Notes under the pieces: generated by a model
The model's database searches: none
Seen by the model: the letters and a program-made list of their open reading frames with translations, nothing else
Told to the model about the DNA's origin: nothing
Position numbers and translations under genes: made by a program
Shown here: one piece after another, positions 24,800 to 33,676 of the stretch
Layout of the letters: each line of letters opens with the position of its first letter
Numbering within the stretch: the stretch's first letter is position 1
NCBI GenBank assembly: GCA_002067745.1
Contig: MVRU01000020.1
Location: forward strand, 1-39,511
Length of the DNA stretch: 39,511 nucleotides
From: Syntrophus sp. PtaU1.Bin005
GTDB taxonomy: Bacteria > Desulfobacterota > Syntrophia > Syntrophales > Syntrophaceae
Direction: 5' to 3'

Positions 24800-25468
24800 A
24801 TGACATCCTTGGGGAAAAAAGTGAGAGGGATTTTTTTAACAGGACTTGCCGTCACTGTTCCTCTGGGATTGACGATTTATATCCTGTCCTTTCTCGTCAG
24901 GATGATGGATAGCCTCCTGGACATCATCCCCCGGCCTTACCAGCCGGGAACGCTCCTGGGTATGCACATTCCGGGTTTGGGGATGATCGTCACCCTGGCG
25001 GTCATTTTTGTCTGCGGACTTCTCACGCAAAGTTATCTGGGGACTAAGCTCGTCACGTTTGGAGAATCCCTTCTTGACAAGATTCCCGTAGTCCGCAGTA
25101 TTTATCAGGCAACGAAACAGATTTTCGAACATCTTTTCATCAATAAGAATCAGAGCTTTAAAAAAGTTGTTCTTGTTGAATTTCCCCGGAAGGGGGTATA
25201 TAGTCTCGGTTTTGTTACCGGAATAACGGGGCAAGAATTTTCCAGCAGGACGGGTGAAGAGGCCCTTCATATTTTTATTCCCAAAACACCCAACCCGACC
25301 GCAGGATTTTTTATCATGGCCCGCAGCGATGATCTCATTGAACTGGATATGACCGTCGAGGCCGCCTTTACGCTCATCATATCCGGTGGGATCGTCACGC
25401 CGCCGAACCGACCGGGCAGTCGGAGTCTTTCCAAAAGCCAAACAAGGGTCGTCATGGCGGACGTCTAA
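24800..25468 (+). CDS. DUF502 inner-membrane protein
   Basis: A 222-residue protein. A basic N-terminus (LGKKVRGIFLTGLAVTVPLGLTIYILSFLV) gives the first membrane helix, and GLGMIVTLAVIFVCGLL (about 59-75) gives the second. The soluble part has the family segments DKIPVVRSIYQATKQIFEHLF, VLVEFPRKGVYSLGFVTG and the segment IPKTPNPTAGFF. DUF502 proteins are widespread and of unknown function. No ribosome binding site is obvious before the ATG, yet the protein matches the family from its first residues. It probably forms a short unit of its own; metK follows after 68 bp. Confidence 0.85.
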   Translation: MTSLGKKVRGIFLTGLAVTVPLGLTIYILSFLVRMMDSLLDIIPRPYQPGTLLGMHIPGLGMIVTLAVIFVCGLLTQSYLGTKLVTFGESLLDKIPVVRSIYQATKQIFEHLFINKNQSFKKVVLVEFPRKGVYSLGFVTGITGQEFSSRTGEEALHIFIPKTPNPTAGFFIMARSDDLIELDMTVEAAFTLIISGGIVTPPNRPGSRSLSKSQTRVVMADV

Positions 25469-25536
25469 TGCCAAGGGTAACAAGAGACACGGAAATCTGA
25501 TCGATACGAAAAAAGAGAACTAAAGGAGAACAATAG

Positions 25537-26715
25537 ATGCGTATTACTTCTGAAAGCGTCAAGGTGGGGCATCCGGACATTGTTGCGGATTCCGTTGCCG
25601 CAAATATCATTGCAGCCATTCTTGACAGAGAAAAAGAACGAGGCTTAACGGTGGACAACATGCCCCATTGCGGAATCGAAGTCTTCCTGGGAAAGGGGCT
25701 TTGCATCGTGGGCGGTGAAGTGGCAACCCGCATTTATGTGGACATCGAACGATGTGTCCGTGACACCGTTTTGAGGCTCGGGTATTGCGACTATGAGCTG
25801 GGCCTCAACGGGAACTCCATGGGCATCCTGAATACGATTATTCCTCAGTCGCCGGACATCAACATCGGCACGCGGGCTGACCTGGGAAAGTACAAGGAAA
25901 TCGGGGCAGGAGACCAGGGGATTATCTTCGGATTCGCCTGTGACGAAACTCCTGAACTGCTTCCCCTGCCCTATGTGCTGGCTACCAAGATGATGAGGGC
26001 CTTCGAGGAAGCGGACAATCCCGTCTTTGCCCCCGATGGAAAGGGCCAGGTGACCGTGGAATATGACAGTGAAGGAAAGCCGCTACGGGTGGCAACCGTA
26101 TTGATGTCCAACGCCATTGACTACCGGCATGTGCCGGCAGGTTTCCGGAACAGCATTGAGCCTCTTGCCAAGCAGATCGCCATGAACTGTTTGAAGGACT
26201 GGGTGGATGAACAGACAGATTTCCTGTTCAACCCGACGGGTGAATGGCAGGCCGTCAATTCCTGCAGCTCCGCAGACTCCGGCGTGACCGGCAGAAAACT
26301 GGTGGTCCAGCTTTATGGAGGCTACCCAGGTGCTCAGATCGGAGGCGGCTCCGTTGTAAACAAAACTCCGGAAAAGGTGGACTGTTCCGCAGCGCTTGGC
26401 GCGCGCTATGTGGCCAAGAATATCGTTGCCGCCGGGCTGGCGCGGAAATGCGCCATCCAGCTGTCCTATGCAATCGGCATTGCCCGACCGATCTCCATCT
26501 ATGTGCACACCTTCGGGACGGGAATCGTTTCAGATCAGAAAATCGGAACCCTCATCCGGGAATACTTCGATCTCTCGCCGCGGGGAATGATCGAACGGTT
26601 CAACCTTCTCGACGGAGAGATCTACAGAAAACTGCCCAAGTCGCTCTTCCTGGACGATTATCTCTGGGAAACCACGGATATGGTGGAGCCGTTAAAAGGG
26701 GCCGCCAACATATAA
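25537..26715 (+). CDS. metK: Divergent S-adenosylmethionine synthetase
   Basis: A 392-residue bacterial-type methionine adenosyltransferase, which makes AdoMet from methionine and ATP. AAGGAGA precedes the ATG. Recognisable motifs are TSESVKVGHPD, GAGDQGIIFG, the tripolyphosphate-binding TGRK and ARYVAKNIVAAGLA. Several signatures deviate from the usual form: HPDK is HPDI (Ile15), GGGAFSGKDP is GGGSVVNKTP, and VDRSAAY is VDCSAAL. The lysines aligned with the catalytic ones (in GKGQVT, TGRK and NKTP) and the metal-binding Asp residues are kept, so activity is likely. It lies 39 bp before ahcY, and the two form an AdoMet use-and-recycle pair. Whether this is the only metK in the genome cannot be seen. 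Confidence 0.9.
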   Translation: MRITSESVKVGHPDIVADSVAANIIAAILDREKERGLTVDNMPHCGIEVFLGKGLCIVGGEVATRIYVDIERCVRDTVLRLGYCDYELGLNGNSMGILNTIIPQSPDINIGTRADLGKYKEIGAGDQGIIFGFACDETPELLPLPYVLATKMMRAFEEADNPVFAPDGKGQVTVEYDSEGKPLRVATVLMSNAIDYRHVPAGFRNSIEPLAKQIAMNCLKDWVDEQTDFLFNPTGEWQAVNSCSSADSGVTGRKLVVQLYGGYPGAQIGGGSVVNKTPEKVDCSAALGARYVAKNIVAAGLARKCAIQLSYAIGIARPISIYVHTFGTGIVSDQKIGTLIREYFDLSPRGMIERFNLLDGEIYRKLPKSLFLDDYLWETTDMVEPLKGAANI

Positions 26716-26754
26716 AAAGGAACAATGACATTGTCCGCGGAACAGGAGGAAGAG

Positions 26755-28179
26755 ATGAGTTTTCTGGAGATTGACGCTTCATTGCCGTACCGGGTGGCGG
26801 ATCTGTCCCTTGCAGAATGGGGAAGAAAGGAGATGGCTCTGGCGGAAAACGAAATGCCTGGGCTGATGGCCGTGCGGGAAAAGTACGGCCGACAGAAACC
26901 CCTGGCGGGACTGAAGGTGATGGGCAGCCTGCACATGACCATTCAGACGGCCATGCTGATCGAGACGCTGAACATTCTGGGTGCGGACATCCGCTGGGCT
27001 TCGTGCAATATTTTTTCCACGCAGGACCATGCCGCCGCGGCGATTGCAGAAGCAGGCACGGCGGCGGTCTTTGCCTGGAAGGGCGAAAGCCTGGAAGAGT
27101 ACTGGTGGTGTACGGAGCAGGCACTGACATGGCCCGACGGCGGCGGCCCCGATCTCCTTGTCGACGATGGGGGTGATGCAACCCTGTTTGTCCATCAGGG
27201 GGCCCGCGTCGAAAAAGATCCCGGCCTCCTGGAGAAAAAGCAGGACAACAAAGAGATGCAGATTATCATGGAGCGGATGAAGAGATCTCTCTCCAGGGAC
27301 AGGAATCGCTGGACACGCGTGGCTGCGGGCATTCTGGGCGTATCGGAAGAAACGACAACGGGTGTTCACCGCCTTTATTCAATGGCCAGGGAGGGAGAGC
27401 TTCTCTTCCCGGCCATTAATGTCAATGATTCCGTCACAAAGTCGAAGTTTGACAATCTCTATGGGTGCCGGGAATCGCTGGCCGACGGGATCAAGCGGGC
27501 AACGGACATCATGGTCGCTGGAAAGGTGGTTGTCGTCTGCGGCTATGGAGACGTCGGCAAGGGCTGCGCCCAGTCGATGCGCGGATTCGGTGCGAGGGTC
27601 CTTGTAACCGAAATTGACCCCATCTGCGCCCTTCAGGCGGCGATGGAAGGATATGAGGTCAAGAGGCTCGACGACGTCGTCGGCCAAGGGGATATTTTCG
27701 TGACGGCCACCGGGTGCTGCGACGTCATTACCGGGGAGCATATGGAGCGCATGAAAAATGAGGCGATCATATGCAACATCGGCCATTTCGACAGTGAAAT
27801 CGCCATGCATTACCTGGAAGAAAACCGGGAGTGTAAGAAGGAAACCATAAAACCACAGGTAGACAAATGGACCCTGTCCTCAGGGCGCTCCATCATTGTT
27901 CTGGCGGAAGGGCGCCTGGTGAATCTGGGCTGCGCGACGGGCCACCCCAGCTTTGTCATGAGCAACAGTTTTACCAATCAGTGCCTGGCACAGATCGAAC
28001 TCGCTTCGAAAAAATACAAGCCTGGAGTCTATACCCTGCCCAAGAAGCTGGACGAGGAAGTCGCCCGTCTGCACCTGGGACGCTTGGGAGTCCACCTGAC
28101 AACGCTGTCCCCAAAGCAGGCGAACTATCTGGGGGTTCCCGTTGAAGGCCCCTATAAGGCGGAGCACTATCGGTATTGA
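26755..28179 (+). CDS. ahcY: S-adenosylhomocysteine hydrolase
   Basis: A 474-residue NAD-dependent enzyme that splits S-adenosylhomocysteine into adenosine and homocysteine, relieving inhibition of methyltransferases. The ATG at 26755 has AGGAGG 5 nt upstream; an ATG at 26725 in the same frame would add 10 residues. Substrate-site motifs are [29 protein letters not shown] and [16 protein letters not shown]. The NAD-binding loop is [12 protein letters not shown]. The C-terminal [12 protein letters not shown] and the [21 protein letters not shown] segment end with the conserved KAEHYRY. It contains the extra segment of about 40 residues found in bacterial and eukaryotic long forms. It is co-transcribed with metK. 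Confidence 0.97.
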   Translation: MSFLEIDASLPYRVADLSLAEWGRKEMALAENEMPGLMAVREKYGRQKPLAGLKVMGSLHMTIQTAMLIETLNILGADIRWASCNIFSTQDHAAAAIAEAGTAAVFAWKGESLEEYWWCTEQALTWPDGGGPDLLVDDGGDATLFVHQGARVEKDPGLLEKKQDNKEMQIIMERMKRSLSRDRNRWTRVAAGILGVSEETTTGVHRLYSMAREGELLFPAINVNDSVTKSKFDNLYGCRESLADGIKRATDIMVAGKVVVVCGYGDVGKGCAQSMRGFGARVLVTEIDPICALQAAMEGYEVKRLDDVVGQGDIFVTATGCCDVITGEHMERMKNEAIICNIGHFDSEIAMHYLEENRECKKETIKPQVDKWTLSSGRSIIVLAEGRLVNLGCATGHPSFVMSNSFTNQCLAQIELASKKYKPGVYTLPKKLDEEVARLHLGRLGVHLTTLSPKQANYLGVPVEGPYKAEHYRY

Positions 28180-28203
28180 GATCGATGCCGAAAAAGCCTT
28201 CCA

Positions 28204-29283
28204 TTATGTCCTGACGTGTTTGAAACGATACAGCGCAGCCGCTCCGAAGAGGAGGTTTGCCAGCCAGGCCGCGAGAAGGGGAGGGAGGTTTCCCGATCTT
28301 CCCAGAGACATGGCGAAGGCGTAAAGAATCCAGTAAGAAAATCCAATGGTGACGCCGACGAAGATGCTTCCCGCAAGCCCTCCGCTCCGTTCTGTTTTCA
28401 CGGAGAAGGAGATTCCGAGAATGGCCAGGATGACGCACACAAAGGGAAAGGCGATCTTTCCGTGCAGATCGGCCAGGTATCTCGTCGCGTCATAGCCTTC
28501 GGAACGAATTTTCCGTACATACTTTCTTAATTCAAAATATCCCATCTGCTCGGAATCTTTCTGGACTACCTGAAAATCCGACGGCTTTTCGGGCAGGTCC
28601 AGGATTTTTTCATCAAAGCGCTCCATCAGGGGAAATCCCGCCTCGTCAAAGCGAACGATCAGAAGGTTGTAAAAGATCCAGTGATCCCTGTTCCACACGG
28701 CCCGATCCGCATCGACGCGCATGACGAGATTCATCCCGCGATCGAGGTAATTGAGGGTGATTCCCTGGAGGATGTTGTTTTTCGGATCAAAAAGCTTGAA
28801 GCTGTAAATCCCCCTGGCGCCTCGATACCAGATCTGTTCCTTTTTGAAAGCCCCGTGGAGTTCCTTCTTCTGGATGTCTACCCTCATGATGTATTCAGCT
28901 TTCGCGTTTGCATAGGGAGTGATCAATTCACTGAACAGAAAAGAGAAAAGCGTGATCAGGAAAGAAAGGATCATGATTGGAACGGACGAACGGTAGATGC
29001 TGATGCCGTTGGCCTTCATGGCCACAATTTCACTGTTTCTCGACAGGGATCCGAAGGTCAGCAAGGCCGATAGAAGAACGGCCGCAGGAATGGTTAACGA
29101 AAGCATCATGGGAATGCGGAAGAAGAAATAAGCGGCCACCTGATCAAAGGAGGCGCTTTTTCTGGCGAGGATCCTGAGCTGGTCAAAAAACTCGACGATG
29201 AGAAAAAGCGAGAGAAAAGAGACCATGACCAGGAGAAAAAATCTGAGAAATTCTCTTGTTATATAGCGATCGAGGGTGATCAT
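28204..29283 (-). CDS. lptG: LPS export permease LptG
   Basis: A 359-residue inner-membrane permease of the LptB2FG ABC transporter that extracts lipopolysaccharide from the inner membrane and passes it to LptC. N-terminal TM helices (about 10-30, 55-80, 97-120), a periplasmic beta-jellyroll domain (about 130-260) and three C-terminal TM helices are visible. The family pattern YITREFLRFFLLVMVSFLSLF and the AVLLSALLTFGSLSRNSEIVAMKANGISIYR segment are clear. Its ATG overlaps the lptF stop by 4 bp, so the pair is translationally coupled. I assign G rather than F by order and by similarity; the two are paralogs and a swap is possible. Confidence 0.9.
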   Translation of the reverse strand: MITLDRYITREFLRFFLLVMVSFLSLFLIVEFFDQLRILARKSASFDQVAAYFFFRIPMMLSLTIPAAVLLSALLTFGSLSRNSEIVAMKANGISIYRSSVPIMILSFLITLFSFLFSELITPYANAKAEYIMRVDIQKKELHGAFKKEQIWYRGARGIYSFKLFDPKNNILQGITLNYLDRGMNLVMRVDADRAVWNRDHWIFYNLLIVRFDEAGFPLMERFDEKILDLPEKPSDFQVVQKDSEQMGYFELRKYVRKIRSEGYDATRYLADLHGKIAFPFVCVILAILGISFSVKTERSGGLAGSIFVGVTIGFSYWILYAFAMSLGRSGNLPPLLAAWLANLLFGAAALYRFKHVRT

Positions 29284-30467
29284 GAATGTTTCTGACTCCT
29301 CCGGACCTTGTTGCGATTCAAAAATTTATGAAGGGCGGATGGGGACATCCATTTAATCTGCCGTTCTGCCGCCGCGGTCAAGTAAAGAGAAAGACCCGTC
29401 ATGCAGAAAAGGAGTGTCGGCATCCATGAGCCGAGCAGCGGGGGCAATTTCCCCGTAGTGACCAGCGCATCGCAGCCCAGCTGCAGAAGATAGTAGAGCA
29501 AGACCGTCATCAGCCCGAGGGTAAACCCCCTTGCCTTCACGGAACGGTGCCGGCTTTTGATGCCGAGAGGGATGGCGAGAATGCCGAACATCAGGCATGA
29601 AAAAGGGATGGTGAATTTTTTGTTCAGTTCGAGCACATATTCCCGATAATTTTTATCCGCCTGCCGGCTGTTCTTGATGTTGAGAATCAATTCCCGGGGA
29701 GTCATTTCTTTGGTTGACTTTGAACGCTCCTTCCGGGCTTCGCTCAACGCAGAGGGAACATCGAGATTGATGTCGTAATACTGGAAGTCCATCTTACGGA
29801 AATTTTTTTTATCCTTGGAAACAGAATAGGTGCTTCCGTTTTCAAGCCTCAAGGTGACGTCCATGGATTTCGGATCAGAGATCAGAAACGCCTGTTTGGC
29901 AATAATGGTCGCCGGCTCCTCGTCGGTTCGCTGATCTGAAACAAGGACCCCCTCCATGGAAAAGTCCCTGTCGGAAATCGTGTCCGCGTACAAAAGAATG
30001 CCTTTAAAGTCCGCGATAAACACTTTCTCCTTGATACCGATGCCTGCCTTGCTCCTCGCAACGCTGTACAGAAGGGTCTTCGTCGCCATATTGCTGTAGG
30101 GTGCGAGAAAAAAAGTAGAAAAGGCCGTAAGCAGCAGGGCCGCAAAAGCGATCAGAAGTATCGGCGGAGTCAGCCTGTACAGGCTGACTCCGGAGGCCTT
30201 CAAGACGGTGAATTCGCTGTCGCTGGAAATTCTTCCCAGGGCGATGAGAATGGAAATAAGCAGTGCTATGGGAATCGTAAAGACGAAGAACGAGGGCAGC
30301 AGGAAAAGGATCAGCTGCACGATGGCGATGAGGCCGACCCCTTTGTTGATCATCAGATCCATCAATTGGAGAATCTTTCCCATCAGCAGAACAAATGTCA
30401 TTACAAACAGCACGATGCCGAAGGGTTGCAGGATCTCTTTAATCAGGTAGCGATCGATGATTTTCAC
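29280..30467 (-). CDS. lptF: LPS export permease LptF
   Basis: About 395 residues from the GTG at 30467, which has AAGGAA 8 nt upstream and gives the family-like start (M)KIIDRYLIKEIL. The open frame extends 6 codons to a TTG. It has the same layout as LptG: TM helices at about 10-35, 50-75 and 95-118, a periplasmic domain, and C-terminal TM helices. The segment ALLISILIALGRISSDSEFTVLKASGVSLYRL is the conserved coupling-helix region of the family. With LptG and LptB it powers LPS transport. lptB, lptC and lptA are not in the window. Confidence 0.9.
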   Translation of the reverse strand: MKIIDRYLIKEILQPFGIVLFVMTFVLLMGKILQLMDLMINKGVGLIAIVQLILFLLPSFFVFTIPIALLISILIALGRISSDSEFTVLKASGVSLYRLTPPILLIAFAALLLTAFSTFFLAPYSNMATKTLLYSVARSKAGIGIKEKVFIADFKGILLYADTISDRDFSMEGVLVSDQRTDEEPATIIAKQAFLISDPKSMDVTLRLENGSTYSVSKDKKNFRKMDFQYYDINLDVPSALSEARKERSKSTKEMTPRELILNIKNSRQADKNYREYVLELNKKFTIPFSCLMFGILAIPLGIKSRHRSVKARGFTLGLMTVLLYYLLQLGCDALVTTGKLPPLLGSWMPTLLFCMTGLSLYLTAAAERQIKWMSPSALHKFLNRNKVRRSQKHS

Positions 30468-30539
30468 TTTAAACCGTTCCTTCAATGAAACAGACCCCTT
30501 TCCTGTACCGGAAGAATAAACTCCTCCAGTTAAAAGAAG

Positions 30540-30556
30540 ATTGACGATTTGTCAAT
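30540..30556. promoter_or_regulatory. Inverted repeat between lptF and the PHP gene
   Basis: ATTGAC and GTCAAT (6-bp arms, 5-bp spacer) lie in the 211-bp divergent space. On the minus strand the right arm contains TTGACA, a perfect -35, but no good -10 follows at the right spacing. A TTGACC-N17-TACTAA pair (30579-30607) is a weak candidate for the PHP gene. Confidence 0.3.
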
Positions 30557-30678
30557 TTCAAATGAGGGCAGATCATGATTGACCGGGAAAGCGGAGGGTG
30601 CTACTAAGAAATAACCTTGGTGGAAAGAGCCGCTCTTCAGGGTCATACTTCTGAATTTCTGGAAATAAGGAGAATCCT

Positions 30679-31335
30679 GTGATTGATCTGCATACCCATA
30701 CGTTTTTCAGCGACGGCCAACTTCTTCCGTCCGAACTCGTCAGGCGCGCGATCGTTGTCGGATATCGCGCCATAGCCTTGACCGATCATGGGGATCATTC
30801 GAATATTCCTTCGATCCTACCCGGTATTGTAGCCGTCTGCAAAAAACTTTCAATAGCCCATGGCATTCCCGTTCTGCCCGGAATCGAACTGACCCACGTC
30901 CCGCCCATGTACATCAGAGAGCTGGCCGTGGAAGCCAGAGGACTGGGGGCAAAAATCATTGTCGTCCACGGTGAGACTCTTGTGGAGCCGGTCATGGAGG
31001 GAACGAACCTGGCCGCGCTGTCGGCGCCCATCGATATCCTTGCCCACCCCGGGCTGATTGGAGAAGAGGAGGCTCTTCTGGCGGCAAAAAACAACATCTG
31101 CATGGAGCTCACGACACGAAAGGGGCACTCTCTTTCGAACGGCCATATTGTGAAGATGGCCGTTCAGTATCATTTTCCTCTGGTGCTCAATACGGACAGT
31201 CATGAATCGAGCAATCTCACCACGCGGGCCATGGCCGTGAAAATTGCCAGGGGGGCGGGGATGCACGAAGAAGACATTCCCGCCCTTTTTAAAAATTCAG
31301 AAATTCTTGTGAAAAAAGCGCTGGAGTACAGATAG
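30679..31335 (+). CDS. PHP-domain phosphoesterase
   Basis: A 218-residue protein from the GTG at 30679, which has AAGGAGA about 7 nt upstream. It has the PHP metal-binding motifs: (M)IDLHTHTFFSDG (about 1-12), ALTDHGDHSNI (about 33-43), PGIELTHV (about 66-73), DILAHPGLI (about 116-124) and NTDSHESSN (about 172-180). The set of His and Asp ligands for a trinuclear centre appears complete. PHP proteins of this length include histidinol-phosphatase-like and nucleotide phosphoesterases; the substrate cannot be told. No histidine-synthesis genes are nearby, so I do not call it HisK. It is probably a single-gene unit diverging from lptF. Confidence 0.82.
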   Translation: MIDLHTHTFFSDGQLLPSELVRRAIVVGYRAIALTDHGDHSNIPSILPGIVAVCKKLSIAHGIPVLPGIELTHVPPMYIRELAVEARGLGAKIIVVHGETLVEPVMEGTNLAALSAPIDILAHPGLIGEEEALLAAKNNICMELTTRKGHSLSNGHIVKMAVQYHFPLVLNTDSHESSNLTTRAMAVKIARGAGMHEEDIPALFKNSEILVKKALEYR

Positions 31336-31470
31336 GAAGCAGCCAAAAAGCCTACCTCGAAATTCTTCAGAACAACACCATGCCATCCGAAGGATAGCCT
31401 GCGAATGTTCAAGGTCGTTGGATCGTTCCACGTCACCATGCCTGCTGTCAACTTTTATAAAATTTATCTC

Positions 31471-31528
31471 TTGATTATGAATCAATATATGGTATGGTGT
31501 TCCACCATAATGCCCAACATCTTGTTGG
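31471..31528 (+). promoter_or_regulatory. nrdD promoter with NrdR-like box and two palindromes
   Basis: TTGATT (31471-31476) and TATGGT (31493-31498) make a promoter with a 16-bp spacer. CAATATATGG (31483-31492), in that spacer, matches the core of an NrdR box at 9 of 10 positions. TATGGTG-TTC-CACCATA (31493-31509) and CCAACA-TCT-TGTTGG (31514-31528) are perfect dyads with centres 20 bp apart. The rest of the 250-bp gap after the PHP gene shows no gene or clear terminator. Confidence 0.5.
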
Positions 31529-31585
31529 TAGACCGCATAAAAACATTATATCAGGTCAACTGCTGATTGCAAAAGGAGCGTTCTG

Positions 31586-33676
31586 ATGTATTCGGAGATC
31601 ATCAAAAGGGATGGAAGGCTGGTTAAATTTGACGCAGAAAAGATCACCTCCGCCATTGCAAAGGCGGGCCTCGCGACGGGAGAATTCGACGGCAAAACGG
31701 CTCGAAAGTTAACCATCAGGGCGTTGAGCCTGGCGGAAAAGCTTTTTGGAGGTTCTACACCGTCTGTCGAGGAAATTCAGGACATTGTTGAGGAAGTTCT
31801 TCTGTCGACTTCCTATCGGCGAACGGCAAAAGCCTATATCATCTATCGGGATCAGCATGCCCGGCTGAGGGAAATTACGAACCGTATGGAAGTTGAGCTG
31901 GTCGATTCCTATCTGAAGAAAAAAGACTGGAAGATCAACGAAAACAGCAATATGGATTATTCCCTGCAGGGATTGAACAACTACATATCCTCGGAAGTCA
32001 GCAAAATATACTGGCTCAACGAAGTCTATTCGCCGGAGGTCCGAAAGGCGCACAGCGATGGAGATTTCCACATCCATGATCTGAGCCTGTTATCTGTGTA
32101 TTGTGTCGGCTGGGATCTTCTCGATCTCCTGATGAATGGTTTCAAGGGGGTATCCGGCAAGGTTGAAAGCAGGCCGGCCAGGCATCTTCGCAGCGCCCTG
32201 GGGCAGGTGGTTAACTTTTTCTATACACTCCAGGGTGAAGCCGCAGGAGCGCAGGCCTTTTCAAACTTCGACACCCTCTTGGCCCCTTTCATCCGCTATG
32301 ACGGCCTGACTTTCGACGAAGTGAAGCAGGCGCTGCAGGAATTTATCTTCAACATCAATGTGCCGACACGAGTCGGTTTTCAGACGCCCTTTACAAACGT
32401 GACCCTCGATGTGACGGTTCCACGCTACTACGCCGGCCAGAATGTAATCATCGGCGGAGAGCCCCGCAGGGAAACCTATTCCGAATTCCAGGAAGAAATG
32501 AACCTGTTCAACTCGGCTTTTCTGCAGGTGATGGCTGAGGGTGATGCGAAAGGGAGGGTCTTCACCTTTCCGATTCCAACATACAACATCACCCGGGATT
32601 TCAACTGGGATGATCCGAATTTAAAAGACCTCTGGGAAATGACGGCAAAATACGGCGTTCCCTATTTCTCCAACTTCATCAATTCCGAGATGAATCCCGA
32701 AGACGCCAGGAGCATGTGCTGCCGGTTAAGAATCGACAACCGTCAGCTGCAGGTTCGGGGAGGGGGGCTTTTCGGCTCCAATCCGCTGACCGGTTCTATC
32801 GGGGTTATCACCATGAATATGCCCCGCATCGGCTACCTCTCCAATTCGGAGCATCATTTTCTGGATCGGCTGGACCGTCTGATGGCTCTGGCCCGTGAAA
32901 GTCTGGAGACCAAAAGAAAGGTCCTGGAAAATTTCACGGACCGAAATCTCTATCCCTATACGAAATACTATCTGAGAGGCGTAAAGGAGCGATTCGGTGA
33001 ATATTGGAAAAACCACTTCTCCACCATCGGTCTTGTAGGGATGAATGAAGCCTGCCTGAATCTATTCGGCAGAAGCATAGGGACACGCGAGGGGCAGGAA
33101 TTTGCGAAGAGGGTCCTGGATTTCATGAGGGACCGGCTTGTGGAGTTTCAGAACGAGACGGGAAACAACTACAATCTTGAATCGACGCCGGCTGAAGGGA
33201 CCTCATACCGCCTGGCCCAGATGGACCGGAAAAAATACCCGGACATCCTCGTGGCTGCATCTGAGCAGGACGGGGCAGAAAAGGGTGAGCCTTTCTATAC
33301 CAATTCAACCCAGTTGCCCGTTAACTACACGGACGATCTCTTTGAGGCCCTCGATCTTCAGGATGAAATTCAGACAAAGTACACAGGCGGAACCGTTTTC
33401 CATATCTTTGCCGGGGAAAGAATCGAAGATCCGGATATCATAAAAAAACTGATTCAAAGAATCTGCTCCCAGTACCACATCCCTTATCTGACCTTTACGC
33501 CGACTTTCAGTGTGTGCCCATCCCACGGGTATCTGCGCGGAGAGCAGGCTGCCTGTCCGGAATGTCAGGAGCCCTGCGAAATTTATTCAAGGGTCGTCGG
33601 TTATCTCAGGCCGGTAAAGCAGTGGAACAAGGGGAAGCAGCAGGAATTTTCCCTGAGAAGGGAGTATGCCGTCTAA
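31586..33676 (+). CDS. nrdD: Anaerobic (class III) ribonucleoside-triphosphate reductase
   Basis: A 696-residue glycyl-radical enzyme that reduces ribonucleotides to deoxyribonucleotides without oxygen. An ATP-cone allosteric domain fills about residues 1-90 (starting MYSEIIKRDGRLVKFDAEKI). The reductase barrel includes SMCCRLRID, which holds the active-site cysteine. The C-terminal zinc site has CPSHGYL and CPECQEPC. The radical Gly672 is in RVVGYLRPV. AAAAGGAG lies before the ATG. nrdG overlaps its stop codon. This enzyme is inactivated by oxygen, which fits an anaerobic host. The promoter carries palindromes and an NrdR-like site. Confidence 0.97.
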   Translation: MYSEIIKRDGRLVKFDAEKITSAIAKAGLATGEFDGKTARKLTIRALSLAEKLFGGSTPSVEEIQDIVEEVLLSTSYRRTAKAYIIYRDQHARLREITNRMEVELVDSYLKKKDWKINENSNMDYSLQGLNNYISSEVSKIYWLNEVYSPEVRKAHSDGDFHIHDLSLLSVYCVGWDLLDLLMNGFKGVSGKVESRPARHLRSALGQVVNFFYTLQGEAAGAQAFSNFDTLLAPFIRYDGLTFDEVKQALQEFIFNINVPTRVGFQTPFTNVTLDVTVPRYYAGQNVIIGGEPRRETYSEFQEEMNLFNSAFLQVMAEGDAKGRVFTFPIPTYNITRDFNWDDPNLKDLWEMTAKYGVPYFSNFINSEMNPEDARSMCCRLRIDNRQLQVRGGGLFGSNPLTGSIGVITMNMPRIGYLSNSEHHFLDRLDRLMALARESLETKRKVLENFTDRNLYPYTKYYLRGVKERFGEYWKNHFSTIGLVGMNEACLNLFGRSIGTREGQEFAKRVLDFMRDRLVEFQNETGNNYNLESTPAEGTSYRLAQMDRKKYPDILVAASEQDGAEKGEPFYTNSTQLPVNYTDDLFEALDLQDEIQTKYTGGTVFHIFAGERIEDPDIIKKLIQRICSQYHIPYLTFTPTFSVCPSHGYLRGEQAACPECQEPCEIYSRVVGYLRPVKQWNKGKQQEFSLRREYAV

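Noticed and set aside
24450-24803. Open frame of 117 codons between panD and the DUF502 gene
   Set aside because: It overlaps panD out of frame, spans the strong terminator at 24671-24710 and has no motif.
30540-30556. Strong lptF promoter from TTGACA on the minus strand
   Set aside because: The -35 hexamer is perfect, but only TAACTG lies at the right spacing, so I list the repeat without a firm promoter call.
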